Below, in pieces: positions 1 through 8,371 of a stretch of 36,968 nt of DNA. Numbering within the stretch: the first letter of the stretch is position 1; every line of letters begins with the position of its first letter. Below the pieces are notes generated by a model. It was not told where the DNA came from. It did no database searches and saw only the letters and a program-made list of their open reading frames with translations. A program made the translations under genes and the position numbers. Source of the stretch: JACCUZ01 sp038246575 (GTDB taxonomy: Bacteria > Actinomycetota > Actinomycetes > JACCUZ01). Where the stretch lies: positions 1 through 36,968 of the forward strand of contig JBBRVU010000020.1 of assembly GCA_038246575.1 (NCBI GenBank), read 5' to 3'.

Positions 1-163
1 GAGTCCGTCGTCGTTCCCGGGAGCATGCCCGCACGCTACCGGTGACACGGCCGGTGGCGTGCCTGCAGGTCGCCCGTCACGGCAGACTGTCCGGCAGTGC
101 GGCAACCGGTTCGCAGGTCTGGGCCGACGTGCACCTCACCAACCTCACGACAAGGGTGACGCG

Positions 164-400
164 ATGGAAGCTCTGGATGACCTGGTCATCGACCAGGCGC
201 TCTTCTTCATGCTGGTCGACGACGAGGTGCTGGAGGAAGACGTGGCCGTGTCGCAGCTGGAAGCCATCGTTGCAGTCCTGAGGCGGCTTCCCCACGACGA
301 GCAGAGGCGGTTCACCCGAAGGATCAGCGAGCGGATCCCTGGAGCCCGGACCGCCGACGAGCGTGAGGGGCTCGAAGAGCTGCTCGAGAACCTCGAGTGA
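164..400 (+). CDS. small acidic helical protein of unknown function
   Basis: This 78-residue protein (MEALDDLVID...) is not one I recognise. It is rich in Glu, Asp, Leu and Arg with no Cys and no membrane segment, so it is probably a small soluble helical protein. The ATG at 164 is preferred over an in-frame ATG at 59 because the intervening codons translate to a Pro/Arg-rich stretch unlike the rest, and because a purine-rich AAGGGTG lies just upstream of 164. It is followed after 27 bp by two more small same-strand genes, so the three may be one transcript. No function can be assigned; the call rests on frame, start signal and protein-like composition. Confidence 0.55.
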   Translation: MEALDDLVIDQALFFMLVDDEVLEEDVAVSQLEAIVAVLRRLPHDEQRRFTRRISERIPGARTADEREGLEELLENLE

Positions 401-427
401 TCCGGTGAGCTCAGTGGAGGGACGACC

Positions 428-571
428 ATGCAGTTCACGATCCTGAGCGCCACCGCCACCGATGTCCTCGCGGTGGGCGACGCGAGGGACGCGACCCGCC
501 GGCTGCTGGGGCCGTTCCGCTCGATTCGGCGGACCCCGGTCGCGCTGGAGTCGGACTCGGTGTCATGGTGA
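428..571 (+). CDS. 47-residue small protein, unknown
   Basis: A short frame starts at ATG 428 just after GTGGAGGGACGACC, a good ribosome-binding site, and ends at TGA 569-571. The stop overlaps the start of the next gene in the string ATGGTGA, an arrangement typical of translational coupling. The product (MQFTILSATATD...) has a plausible beta-strand N-terminus and a basic middle but no motif I know. It could instead be the N-terminal part of a single gene broken by a frameshift near 565, with the downstream frame as its C-terminal part. I infer a gene mainly from the strong Shine-Dalgarno and the overlap. Confidence 0.4.
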   Translation: MQFTILSATATDVLAVGDARDATRRLLGPFRSIRRTPVALESDSVSW

Positions 572-801
572 CGTACGACCGCGAAGGCACCGTGTGCGTG
601 ATCGAGTTCAGCGCGCCTGCTTCCGTGCTCGTGCGTGGCGTGGAGCTCATGGGCCGCGGCCTCGACCAGCTGCTCGAGGAGCTGCAGCGTCACGATCTCG
701 AACTCGTGCCAGACGATCTTGGTGCCGTGATCTCGGGGATGAACGTCGACATCTACGCACCCGACGGGCTGGTGGAGGGCGTCCAGCTGGGTTCTGACTA
801 G
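565..801 (+). CDS. small acidic protein of unknown function
   Basis: This 78-residue frame (MVTYDREGTVCVIEF...) begins inside the stop of the 47-residue frame upstream (7-bp ATGGTGA overlap) and is probably translated by coupling to it. It alternates short beta-like stretches (TVCVIEFSAP) with a helical centre (GRGLDQLLEELQRHDLELV) and ends in an acidic tail. There is no signal peptide, membrane segment or metal motif. I do not recognise the family. Because it has no obvious ribosome-binding site of its own, its expression probably depends on the upstream frame, or the two are one gene with a frameshift. Confidence 0.5.
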   Translation: MVTYDREGTVCVIEFSAPASVLVRGVELMGRGLDQLLEELQRHDLELVPDDLGAVISGMNVDIYAPDGLVEGVQLGSD

Positions 802-1017
802 CAGCGGACGGTCAGCCCGTCGCGTCGTCACAGACCGGGGCCCGGGCCAGGCGCACTGGGCAGTCTGTCGGGTCGCACCCGCCTCGCGCTGGTCAGTCCT
901 GGCACTTCTGCCGTCGCGCAGGCGCAGGGATGCCACCGACCCGGGTCCCGGCATACCCTGCTCGGACAGGCACGCGGGGGCAGCCCCGACCCGACCACGA
1001 CGAGGTGGACAGCAGCA

Positions 1018-2265
1018 GTGGCGCACTACCAGGCGATGGGCAGCATCCCCCCGAAGCGGCACACCCAGCACCGGCGGCCGGCCCGGCGGGGCAAGGTCGG
1101 CGAGCTCTACTACGAGGAGCTGATGGGCGAGGAGGGCTTCAGCAGCGACTCCAGCCTGCTCTACCACCGCAACATCCCCTCGACCGTGGCCGAGTACCGC
1201 GAGTGGACGGTCGGCGACCTTGCCACCACGGCCAACCACCCGCTGCTGCCGCGCCACCTGAAGCCCCACGACCTGTTCCCCGCGAAGGTCGTCAAGGACA
1301 CCGACGTCGTCACCGGCCGTCGGCTGCTGCTGGGCAACGGCGACGTGCGCCTGTCGTATGCCCTGGCCGGCGCCCCGAGCCCGTGGTACCGCAACGGCAT
1401 CGGCGACGAGTGCGTCTACGTCGAGCGCGGCCGGGCCCGCGTCGAGACCGTGTTCGGGGCCTTCGAGGTGGGCGAGGGCGACTACGTCATCATCCCCAGG
1501 GCAACCACCCACCGCTGGCTGCCGAGGCGCTCGACCAAGGACCCGCTGCGCACCATCTGCATCGAGGCCAGCAGCCACATCTCGCCGCCGAAGCGCTACC
1601 TCAGCAAGTACGGCCAGCTGCTCGAGCACAGCCCCTACTGCGAGCGCGACCTGCGCGTGCCGCAGGGCCCGCTGCTCGCCGAGGACGTGGGGGAGAAGGC
1701 GGACGCCGAGACCGAGGTCTACCTCAAGCACCGCGGCGGTGGCCCGGCGAGCAGCGGCGGCATCGTGGGCACGGTGCACGTGCTGCCCTTCCACCCGCTC
1801 GACGTCGTCGGCTGGGACGGCTGCCTCTACCCCTACGTGTTCAACGTGGCCGACTACGAGCCGATCACCGGCCGCATCCACCAGCCGCCGCCGGCCCACC
1901 AGGTCTTCGAGGGCTGGAACTTCGTGGTGTGCAACTTCGTGCCGCGCAAGGTCGACTACCACCCGTTGTCGATCCCGGTGCCCTACTACCACTCCAACGT
2001 CGACAGCGACGAGGTGATGTTCTACGTCGACGGCGACTACGAGGCGCGCAAGGGCTCCGGCATCGGGACGGGCTCGGTCTCGCTGCACCCGGGTGGGCAC
2101 GCGCACGGGCCGCAGCCGGGCGCCGCCGAAGCATCGATCGGCAAGCACTACTTCGACGAGCTCGCCGTCATGGTCGACACGTTCCGCCCGCTCGAGCTCG
2201 GCGAGGCCGGGCGCGCCTGCGACGACGGCGCCTACGCCGGCAGCTGGAACCGCAGCCGGGCCTGA
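1018..2265 (+). CDS. hmgA: homogentisate 1,2-dioxygenase
   Basis: This 415-residue protein matches homogentisate 1,2-dioxygenase, the cytoplasmic iron enzyme that opens the homogentisate ring to maleylacetoacetate in tyrosine and phenylalanine breakdown. The diagnostic C-terminal cupin region is intact: VPYYHSNVDSDEVMFY with His325 and an acidic pair 331-332, then SLHPGGHAHGPQPG with His357, His361 and His363, which supply or surround the Fe(II) site in the family. The start is GTG 1018, with GAGG about 12 bp upstream; a possible -10 (TACCCT, about 953-958) would give a short leader. It stands alone here: neither fumarylacetoacetase nor maleylacetoacetate isomerase is adjacent, so the rest of the pathway must lie elsewhere. 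A strong hairpin follows the gene. Confidence 0.93.
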   Translation: MAHYQAMGSIPPKRHTQHRRPARRGKVGELYYEELMGEEGFSSDSSLLYHRNIPSTVAEYREWTVGDLATTANHPLLPRHLKPHDLFPAKVVKDTDVVTGRRLLLGNGDVRLSYALAGAPSPWYRNGIGDECVYVERGRARVETVFGAFEVGEGDYVIIPRATTHRWLPRRSTKDPLRTICIEASSHISPPKRYLSKYGQLLEHSPYCERDLRVPQGPLLAEDVGEKADAETEVYLKHRGGGPASSGGIVGTVHVLPFHPLDVVGWDGCLYPYVFNVADYEPITGRIHQPPPAHQVFEGWNFVVCNFVPRKVDYHPLSIPVPYYHSNVDSDEVMFYVDGDYEARKGSGIGTGSVSLHPGGHAHGPQPGAAEASIGKHYFDELAVMVDTFRPLELGEAGRACDDGAYAGSWNRSRA

Positions 2266-2336
2266 GCGCCAAGGGTGCCGAAGGCGCGGCATGCTGCGCC
2301 TCTGACACCCCCGCCGGACCGGCCTGAGCACGCAAC

Positions 2337-2374
2337 GGGTGCCGGGTGCGCGGTCATCCGCGCCTGTGGCACCC
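2337..2374 (+). terminator. hairpin downstream of hmgA
   Basis: An inverted repeat pairs GGGTGCC (2337-2343) with GGCACCC (2368-2374) and, inside it, GCGCGG (2348-2353) with CCGCGC (2358-2363) around a TCAT loop. It lies between the hmgA stop and the clpS promoter, so it probably ends hmgA transcription. No T-run follows, as is common in high-GC actinobacteria. A second, smaller near-palindrome lies at about 2284-2301. Confidence 0.55.
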
Positions 2375-2425
2375 CCGGGCCCCCGACGCTGAGCCGCTCC
2401 GGTCGGCCGGATGCCGTGACCGCCC

Positions 2426-2431
2426 TATCCT
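2426..2431 (+). promoter_or_regulatory. -10 element of leaderless clpS promoter
   Basis: TATCCT matches the actinobacterial -10 consensus TANNNT and is followed after six bases by the GTG start of clpS at 2438. This spacing places the transcript start at or next to the initiation codon, so the mRNA is predicted to be leaderless. Confidence 0.6.
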
Positions 2432-2437
2432 TGCTGC

Positions 2438-2728
2438 GTGTCGCTCGCGCCGGTCAAGGAGGAGGTCACCGCCACCGGCGGTGACGTCGCGCCCGACACC
2501 CCGTGGATCACCATCGTCTGGAACGACCCGGTCAACCTGATGTCGTACGTGACCTGGGTGCTGCAGAACCACTTCGGCTACTCCCGCAAGAAGTCCGAGA
2601 AGCTGATGATGGACGTGCACCTCCAGGGCCGAGCCGTCGTCGCCAACGGCACCCGCGAGGCGATGGAGGCCGACACCGAGGCCCTGCACGGCTACGGGCT
2701 GTGGGCCACCTTCCAGAAGGACGACTGA
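2438..2728 (+). CDS. clpS: ATP-dependent Clp protease adaptor ClpS
   Basis: ClpS delivers N-degron substrates to the ClpAP/ClpCP protease. This 96-residue protein has the family core: TPWITIVWNDPVNLMSYV (about residues 21-38), the YSRKKSEKLMMDVH helix and the VVANGTREAMEADTEALHGYGLWATF C-terminus. The acidic Asn-Asp pair of the N-end-rule pocket is visible in WNDPVN. The GTG start at 2438 is fixed by the TATCCT box six bases upstream and there is no ribosome-binding site, so translation is probably leaderless. The stop overlaps the next start by one base (TGATG), coupling it to the DUF2017 gene, the same pairing as mycobacterial Rv1331-Rv1332. Confidence 0.93.
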   Translation: MSLAPVKEEVTATGGDVAPDTPWITIVWNDPVNLMSYVTWVLQNHFGYSRKKSEKLMMDVHLQGRAVVANGTREAMEADTEALHGYGLWATFQKDD

Positions 2729-3339
2729 TGGCGCGCGGCTTCCGGCGCAAGGGGTCGGGCCAGCACGCCCGGTATGCCGCCCAGCTCGACCCACTCGAGC
2801 GCGACACCATCGCCGGGCTGATGGACCAGGTCCACGACCTCCTCGACCCGCCGGCCCCGGCGCCCGAGGGCGACGACTTCGCGTCGATCGTCGCGGGGCT
2901 CGGGATGGGGGTGACGGTCGCCGCGGAGGACCAGGCCGACCTCGACCCCGACGAGGCGCAGCGCGACCCGGCCCTGGATCGCCTGCTGCCCACCGCCAAC
3001 CGGCAGGACGACGAGGTTGCAGCCGAGTTCCGTCGGCTGACCGAGACGGGGCTGCGCCAGCGCAAGGCCGCGGCGCTTCAGATCGCCGCCGACCTGCTGC
3101 GCGGCGACGACAAGCTGCGGCTGGATGCCGGCCAGGCCCGCGCGGTGCTCACCGCGCTCACCGACGTGCGGCTCGTGCTCGGCGAGCGGATGGGGCTTCG
3201 CACCGACGACGACGTCGAGGTGCTCGAGGCCGCCGCGCAGGACCTCGACCCGGACGACCCGCTGCTCTATGCGCTGGCGATCTACGACTTCCTCACCTGG
3301 CTGCAGGAGACCTTGGCGTCCGCGATGCTGGACGGGTGA
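2728..3339 (+). CDS. DUF2017 family protein
   Basis: This 203-residue protein begins at ATG 2728, one base inside the clpS stop, and starts MARGFRRKGSGQHARYAAQL. It matches DUF2017 proteins, which follow clpS in many actinobacteria. Recognisable features are the LDPLERDTIAGLMDQVHDLL helix near the N-terminus, a long acidic linker (residues about 45-85) and a C-terminal helical domain with VRLVLGERMGL and ALAIYDFLTWLQETL. No enzyme motif or membrane segment is present. The conserved coupling suggests a role with ClpS or Clp proteolysis, but that is inference; the family is uncharacterised as far as I know. Confidence 0.85.
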   Translation: MARGFRRKGSGQHARYAAQLDPLERDTIAGLMDQVHDLLDPPAPAPEGDDFASIVAGLGMGVTVAAEDQADLDPDEAQRDPALDRLLPTANRQDDEVAAEFRRLTETGLRQRKAAALQIAADLLRGDDKLRLDAGQARAVLTALTDVRLVLGERMGLRTDDDVEVLEAAAQDLDPDDPLLYALAIYDFLTWLQETLASAMLDG

Positions 3340-3408
3340 CCCTGCCCTGGCGCTGCGGGAGATAGCCGGCTGGTCGAAGATCTCGGGCGACCGAATGCGC
3401 CGCTGGCC

Positions 3409-4440
3409 TCAGAGCCCCAGGTCGTCGAGGAGCGCCGACATCCGGGTCGACCCCGCGGCGGGCGAGAAGTGGTCCTGCCACCGGGCGTACGCCCGGTCGA
3501 GCACATCGACCATCCGGTCCGGGCCGGCATCGAACACCGACTCCACCATGGTGGCGAGCGCGACGGCATCCCCCTTGGGGGTGACCCACGGGTGGTCCGG
3601 GCCGGCCACCTCGGCCAGGGCTCCGGCGTCGGAGATGACGAACGGCGTGCGGGACGACATCGCCTCGGCGACCACCAGCCCGAAGGGCTCTGACCACTGC
3701 GAGGGGAAGACCGCGACGTCGATGGCGGAGAAGAAGTCCTCACGCGAGGTCCACCCCGGGCGCTCGACCAGGTGCTCGACCGGCGCCAAGGCCTTGCGGA
3801 TCGGGGCGGAGTCCTCCGGTGGGGCGAAGCGGCCCTCGCCGGCCAGCAGCAGGTGGTAGCGGCCCGGGTCGGCCCGGTCGAGCTCGGCGAGGCCTGCGGC
3901 GAGGGTGACCAGCCCCTTGTCGACGGAGTGCCGGCCGAGGAAGCCGATCCGTCGCTCACGCGAGTGTTCCGGTGGACGGGGATGGGTGGCCACCGGGTCG
4001 ACCCAGTTCCAGAGCACCCGCGCGCCGGGCACCCCGGCTGCCATCGACGCGGACGGCACCAGGGTGACCAGGGCGCCGCGCCGAGCCACCCGCGCGGCGA
4101 TCGCGTTGACGCCGACCGGCTCCTGGTGCAGGTGCACGACGCGCCCACCCAGCCCCGCGGTGGCGAGAGCCGGCACCAGACCGTTGCACCACAGGGTGCC
4201 GCCGGCGTTGGTCGCCCGCCAGGCCCGCAGCTCGCCGACGTACTGCCGGCGCCCGGAGGACAGGTCGGTGGCGGGGAAGCCCTCGGCCCGGGCCGCCTCG
4301 GCGACCCCCTCGCGCCCACCGCGCGGCGCCACCACCTGCACGTCATGGCCCAGGGTGCGCAGCACCTCCGCGACGGCGAGCAGCATCACCTCGCCGCCGC
4401 CGATCTCGCCCTTGTTGGCGGCCAGCACCACGGCGGTCAT
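3409..4440 (-). CDS. GT4-family glycosyltransferase
   Basis: This 343-residue protein is a retaining GT-B fold glycosyltransferase of family GT4, transferring a sugar from a nucleotide-sugar donor to an unknown acceptor. The N-terminal acceptor domain begins MTAVVLAANKGEIGGGEVMLLAVAEVLRTLGHDV, with the Gly-rich loop usual in this family. The C-terminal donor domain has RRIGFLGRHSVDKGLVTLAAGL and the diagnostic E-x7-E motif in SEPFGLVVAEAMSSRTPF. There is no membrane segment. It is convergent with the DUF2017 gene and divergent from murI, so it interrupts an otherwise same-strand conserved block and is probably a lineage-specific insertion. A 14-bp palindrome (GCGGTCATGACCGC, 4433-4446) covers its start codon. 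Confidence 0.82.
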   Translation of the reverse strand: MTAVVLAANKGEIGGGEVMLLAVAEVLRTLGHDVQVVAPRGGREGVAEAARAEGFPATDLSSGRRQYVGELRAWRATNAGGTLWCNGLVPALATAGLGGRVVHLHQEPVGVNAIAARVARRGALVTLVPSASMAAGVPGARVLWNWVDPVATHPRPPEHSRERRIGFLGRHSVDKGLVTLAAGLAELDRADPGRYHLLLAGEGRFAPPEDSAPIRKALAPVEHLVERPGWTSREDFFSAIDVAVFPSQWSEPFGLVVAEAMSSRTPFVISDAGALAEVAGPDHPWVTPKGDAVALATMVESVFDAGPDRMVDVLDRAYARWQDHFSPAAGSTRMSALLDDLGL

Positions 4441-4634
4441 GACCGCGCCGCCACGGGGTGATGGGCATCGGCCTCCGCGGTGGCGCAGTCGGGCCAGCCC
4501 CCCGGGGAAGCCTCTGGAACTCCCGGAGCGCTGCCGTGACTCCCCGCGACCACCTGATCCATGTGGCGGTCAGTCTGTCACGAGCGCCATAGTGCCCTGC
4601 GCCCCAACGACGAGGCGAGGTCGTAACCCGCACC

Positions 4635-4640
4635 TAGGCT
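4635..4640 (+). promoter_or_regulatory. -10 element of leaderless murI promoter
   Basis: TAGGCT fits TANNNT and stands six bases before the ATG of murI at 4647. No ribosome-binding site is present, so the murI mRNA is predicted to be leaderless. Confidence 0.6.
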
Positions 4641-4646
4641 GGGCGC

Positions 4647-5474
4647 ATGACGGACTCACCCATCGGGGTCTTCGACTCCGGCTACGGCGGGCTCACCGTC
4701 ATGCGGGCGATCCTCGACCAGCTGCCGCACGAGTCGGTGGCCTACTTCGGCGACACCGCGCGCGCTCCGTACGGCCCGCGCCCGATCGCGCAGACCCGCG
4801 AGCTGGCGCTGGAGTGCCTCGACCGGCTGGTCGACCACGGGGTGAAGATCCTCGTCATCGCGTGCAACACGGCATCCGCCGCGGTGCTGCACGACGCGCG
4901 CGAGCGCTACGACGTGCCGGTGGTCGAGGTCATCCGGCCGGCCGTGCGCCGCGCGGCCGCCGCCACCCGCAGCGGGCGGGTGGGCGTCATCTCCACCGCC
5001 GGCACCCACCAGTCCGGTGCCTACCTCGACGCCTTCGCCGCCGCCCCGCACCTCGACGTGGTCAGCACCCCGTGCCCGCGGTTCGTCGAGTTCGTCGAGC
5101 GTGGCATCACCGGGGGCCCCGAGCTCGTCGGGGTCGCCCACGACTACCTCGACCCGCTGCGCGAGCGCGGCGTCGACACGCTGGTGCTCGGCTGCACCCA
5201 CTACCCCCTGCTCACCGCCGTCATCTCCTACGTCATGGGTGACGGCGTCACCCTGGTGTCCTCCGCCGAAGAGACCGCGAAGGACGTCTACCGGGTGCTG
5301 GCCGACGCCGACCTGCTGCGCCCCGACGACCTGCCCCCGCCCGACCACGGCTTCACCACCACCGGCGACCCCGAGGAGTTCCGCCGGCTGGCCAGCCGCT
5401 TCCTCGGCGTGGGCTCGCGGTTGGGCCCGGTGTTCACGGCCCCGCCGCACGTGCTGACGGCGGGCCGGGCGTGA
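4647..5474 (+). CDS. murI: glutamate racemase
   Basis: MurI converts L-glutamate to D-glutamate for peptidoglycan precursors in the cytoplasm. The 275-residue protein has all family landmarks: GVFDSGYGGLTV with Asp10, AYFGDTARAPYGPR, the first catalytic cysteine in ACNTASA (Cys73) and the second in GCTHYPL (Cys183). Its length is normal for the family. Start ATG 4647 follows a TAGGCT -10 box by six bases. The stop overlaps the next gene start (GTGA, 4 bp), so murI, the MBL-fold gene and probably rph-rdgB are expressed together, matching the mycobacterial order Rv1338-Rv1341. Confidence 0.96.
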   Translation: MTDSPIGVFDSGYGGLTVMRAILDQLPHESVAYFGDTARAPYGPRPIAQTRELALECLDRLVDHGVKILVIACNTASAAVLHDARERYDVPVVEVIRPAVRRAAAATRSGRVGVISTAGTHQSGAYLDAFAAAPHLDVVSTPCPRFVEFVERGITGGPELVGVAHDYLDPLRERGVDTLVLGCTHYPLLTAVISYVMGDGVTLVSSAEETAKDVYRVLADADLLRPDDLPPPDHGFTTTGDPEEFRRLASRFLGVGSRLGPVFTAPPHVLTAGRA

Positions 5475-6238
5475 GGGTCACGGTCATCGGCTGCTCCGGG
5501 TCGTTCGCCGGCCCCGACTCACCCGCGTCGTCCTACCTCGTGCAGCACGAGGCCGACGGGCGCACCTGGAACCTGCTGCTCGACCTCGGCAGCGGCGCGC
5601 TCGGGGCGCTGCAGCGCCACCTCCCGCCCGACGACCTCGACGCCGTCGTGCTCAGCCACCTGCACCCCGACCACTGCGTCGACCTCACCGGCCTCTACGT
5701 CACCCGGCGCTACCGGCCGGCCGGCCCGGTGCCCGGCCGGCTGCCCGTGCACGGCCCGACCGGCACGGCGGAGCGGGTCGCGATGATGTACCACGGACTG
5801 GAGCCGGGGGCCATGGACGCGCACTTCGTCTTCGCCGTCGTCGCGGATGCCGTGCCGTTCACGGTCGGCCCGTTCACCGTCACCCCGTACGCCGTCAACC
5901 ACCCGGTCGAGGCCTACGGCTACCGGGTCGAGGCCGCCGGCGCGGTGCTGGCCTTCACCGGCGACACCGACGACTGCGACAACCTTACCCCGCTGCTGCA
6001 CGGCGCCGACCTCGCGCTCACCGACTCGGCGTTCGTCGACGGTCGCGACGACGTCGCCGGCATCCACCTGTCGGGGTCGCGGGCGGCGTCGGCCGCGGTG
6101 CGCGCCGGGGGAGTGGGGCGCCTGGTGCTCACCCACATCCCGGCCTGGAACGACCCTCAGGTGTGCCGGGCCCAGGCGGCTGCCGTGTGGGGCGGCGAGG
6201 TCGAGCTCGCGCGGTCCGGGGCGGTCTACGACCTCTGA
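5471..6238 (+). CDS. MBL-fold phosphodiesterase, Rv1339-like
   Basis: This 255-residue metallo-beta-lactamase-fold protein carries the metal-binding signature HLHPDH (His63, His65, Asp67, His68) and further ligands in VNHPVEAYGYR and FTGDTDDCDNL, where the Asp bridges the metals. Position between murI and rph makes it the counterpart of mycobacterial Rv1339, reported as an atypical class II cyclic nucleotide phosphodiesterase; older annotations call the family ribonuclease Z-like. I therefore infer phosphodiesterase activity, perhaps on cAMP, rather than see it. The GTG start at 5471 overlaps the murI stop by 4 bp. No signal peptide is visible, so it should act in the cytoplasm. Confidence 0.88.
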   Translation: MRVTVIGCSGSFAGPDSPASSYLVQHEADGRTWNLLLDLGSGALGALQRHLPPDDLDAVVLSHLHPDHCVDLTGLYVTRRYRPAGPVPGRLPVHGPTGTAERVAMMYHGLEPGAMDAHFVFAVVADAVPFTVGPFTVTPYAVNHPVEAYGYRVEAAGAVLAFTGDTDDCDNLTPLLHGADLALTDSAFVDGRDDVAGIHLSGSRAASAAVRAGGVGRLVLTHIPAWNDPQVCRAQAAAVWGGEVELARSGAVYDL

Positions 6239-6275
6239 GCCGGCCGCGGCGTCCGGGGCGGGCCCCGCGCCGGGC

Positions 6276-6281
6276 TAGCCT
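6276..6281 (+). promoter_or_regulatory. -10 element of leaderless rph promoter
   Basis: TAGCCT followed after seven bases by ATG 6289 gives rph its own predicted leaderless transcript, in addition to any read-through from murI. Confidence 0.55.
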
Positions 6282-6288
6282 TGCCGCC

Positions 6289-7049
<761 letters not shown>

Positions 7050-7053
<4 letters not shown>

Positions 7054-7685
7054 CCCGGAGGCTCGTGCTGGCGACCCGCAACGAGCACAAGGTGCACGAG
7101 CTGCGGCAGATCCTCGCCGGGCTGGTCGACGCGCTGGGCCTCGAGGTCGTCGGCGCCGGCGACGTCGAGGGCGCCCCCGACGTCGCCGAGACGGAGGTGA
7201 CCTTCCTCGGCAACGCCCGGCTCAAGGCGGTCGCACTGGCTCGGGCCACCGGCCTGCCCGCTGTGGCCGACGACTCCGGGCTGGCGGTCGAGGTGCTCGG
7301 CGGCTCGCCCGGGGTGTTCTCCGCGCGCTGGTCGGGGTCGACGGCCGGGCCGGATGCCGGGCGCGCCGAGCGCGACCGCGCCAACCTCGCGCTGCTCCTG
7401 GAGCAGCTGGGCGACGTGCCCGACGAGCACCGCGCGGCGGCCTTCGTCTGCGCCGCCGTCGTCGCCCTGCCCGACGGCCGGGTCGAGGGCGTCGAGGGCC
7501 GGGTCACCGGCACGCTGGTGCGGGCACCGCGCGGCACCAACGGCTTCGGCTACGACCCGGTGTTCGTGCCCGACGGCGACACCCGAACCCTGGCCGAGTA
7601 CACCGACGCGGAGAAGAACGCGATCTCGCACCGGGGCAACGCCTTCCGCGCCCTCGAGCCCGTGCTGCGCAAAATGTTGCACTGA
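7050..7685 (+). CDS. rdgB: XTP/dITP diphosphatase (RdgB/HAM1)
   Basis: This house-cleaning enzyme hydrolyses dITP, XTP and related deaminated purine nucleotides to monophosphates. The 211-residue protein shows the Ham1 motifs: LATRNEHKVHELRQIL at the N-terminus, the central ADDSGLAVEVLGGSPGVFSARWSG with the catalytic Asp pair, and GTNGFGYDPVFVPDG plus NAISHRGNAFRAL near the C-terminus. It starts at GTG 7050, overlapping the rph stop by 4 bp, so it is very likely translated from the rph message. About 30 bp separate its stop from the tRNA-Leu gene downstream. Confidence 0.95.
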
Positions 7686-7702
7686 GGGTCGGCGACACGG
7701 CC

Positions 7703-7708
7703 TACCCT
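7703..7708 (+). promoter_or_regulatory. -10 element of tRNA-Leu promoter
   Basis: TACCCT fits TANNNT and lies eight bases before the first base of the mature tRNA, implying a very short 5' leader for RNase P to remove. Confidence 0.45.
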
Positions 7709-7716
7709 TGCCCTGC

Positions 7717-7801
7717 GCGCAAGTGGCGGAACTGGTAGACGCGCCAGGTTTAGGTCCTGGTGCCCTCGGGCGTGCGGGTTCGAGTCCCGCCTTGCGCACC
7801 A
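7717..7801 (+). tRNA. tRNA-Leu (anticodon UAG)
   Basis: The acceptor stem pairs GCGCAAG (7717-7723) with CTTGCGC (7791-7797). The anticodon stem CCAGG/CCTGG encloses loop TTTAGGT, giving anticodon TAG. The long variable arm (TGCCCTCGGGCGT) is typical of class II tRNA-Leu, and the T arm GCGGGTTCGAGTCCCGC is perfect. The discriminator A and CCA are encoded (7798-7801). Confidence 0.95.
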
Positions 7802-7849
7802 GCGCTCAGCGCACGGACGGTCGGCCGGATAGCCGACGCCCCATCGGGG

Positions 7850-7887
7850 TAGGTTGTGCGTCAGCATCGACGACACGACCCAGGAGG
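7850..7887 (+). promoter_or_regulatory. probable bcp promoter -10 and ribosome-binding site
   Basis: TAGGTT at 7850-7855 is a plausible -10, and AGGAGG at 7882-7887 is a full Shine-Dalgarno six bases before the GTG at 7894. Unlike several neighbours, this gene therefore seems to have a conventional leader, and the Shine-Dalgarno fixes its start. Confidence 0.5.
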
Positions 7888-7893
7888 CCTCAC

Positions 7894-8364
7894 GTGGGTG
7901 ACCGGCTCAGCCCCGGCGACACTGCTCCCGACTTCACGCTGCCCGACGACACCGGATCATCGGTGACGCTCGGCGACCTGCGTGGCGGCAAGGTGATCGT
8001 CTACTTCTACCCGGCGGCCATGACCCCGGGGTGCACGACGCAGGCCTGCGACTTCAGCGACTCGCTGGAGTCCCTGAAGGCCGACGGTTACACCGTGCTC
8101 GGCATCTCGCCCGACGCCCCCGCGAAGCTCGCGAAGTTCCGCGACAAGGAGGGGCTCACCGTCACCCTGCTCTCCGACGCCGACCGCGCGGTGATGAAGG
8201 GGTGGGGCGCCTTCGGCGAGAAGAAGCTGTACGGCAAGACCGTCGAGGGCGTCATCCGCAGCACCGTCGTCGTCGACGAGACCGGCCAGGTCTCGCACGC
8301 CTTCTACAACGTCAAGGCCACCGGCCACGTGGCCAAGCTCCGCCGCGACCTCGGACTCGAGTGA
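7894..8364 (+). CDS. bcp: Bcp/PrxQ-type thiol peroxidase
   Basis: This 156-residue peroxiredoxin reduces hydroperoxides in the cytoplasm using a thiol donor. It has the Bcp pattern GDTAPDFTLPDDTGSSVTLGDLRGGKVIVYFYPAAMTPGCTTQACDF, with peroxidatic Cys47 and resolving Cys52 five residues later (atypical 2-Cys type). The YTVLGISPD, LLSDADRAVMKGWGAFGEKK and GVIRSTVVVDETG segments follow in order. The GTG start at 7894 is set by AGGAGG. It lies 92 bp after tRNA-Leu and 7 bp before the DUF3618 gene, with which it is probably co-transcribed. Confidence 0.94.
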   Translation: MGDRLSPGDTAPDFTLPDDTGSSVTLGDLRGGKVIVYFYPAAMTPGCTTQACDFSDSLESLKADGYTVLGISPDAPAKLAKFRDKEGLTVTLLSDADRAVMKGWGAFGEKKLYGKTVEGVIRSTVVVDETGQVSHAFYNVKATGHVAKLRRDLGLE

Positions 8365-8371
8365 GGACCTC

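Noticed and set aside
1..45. Possible 3' end of an upstream gene (frame 1, stop at 43-45).
   Set aside because: Only 14 codons are visible and no family can be recognised, so it cannot be supported.
145..2331. A 728-codon minus-strand open frame across hmgA and its surroundings.
   Set aside because: It is the antisense shadow of hmgA in GC-rich DNA; its translation is Val/Arg/Ala-rich without domain structure, while hmgA is unmistakable.
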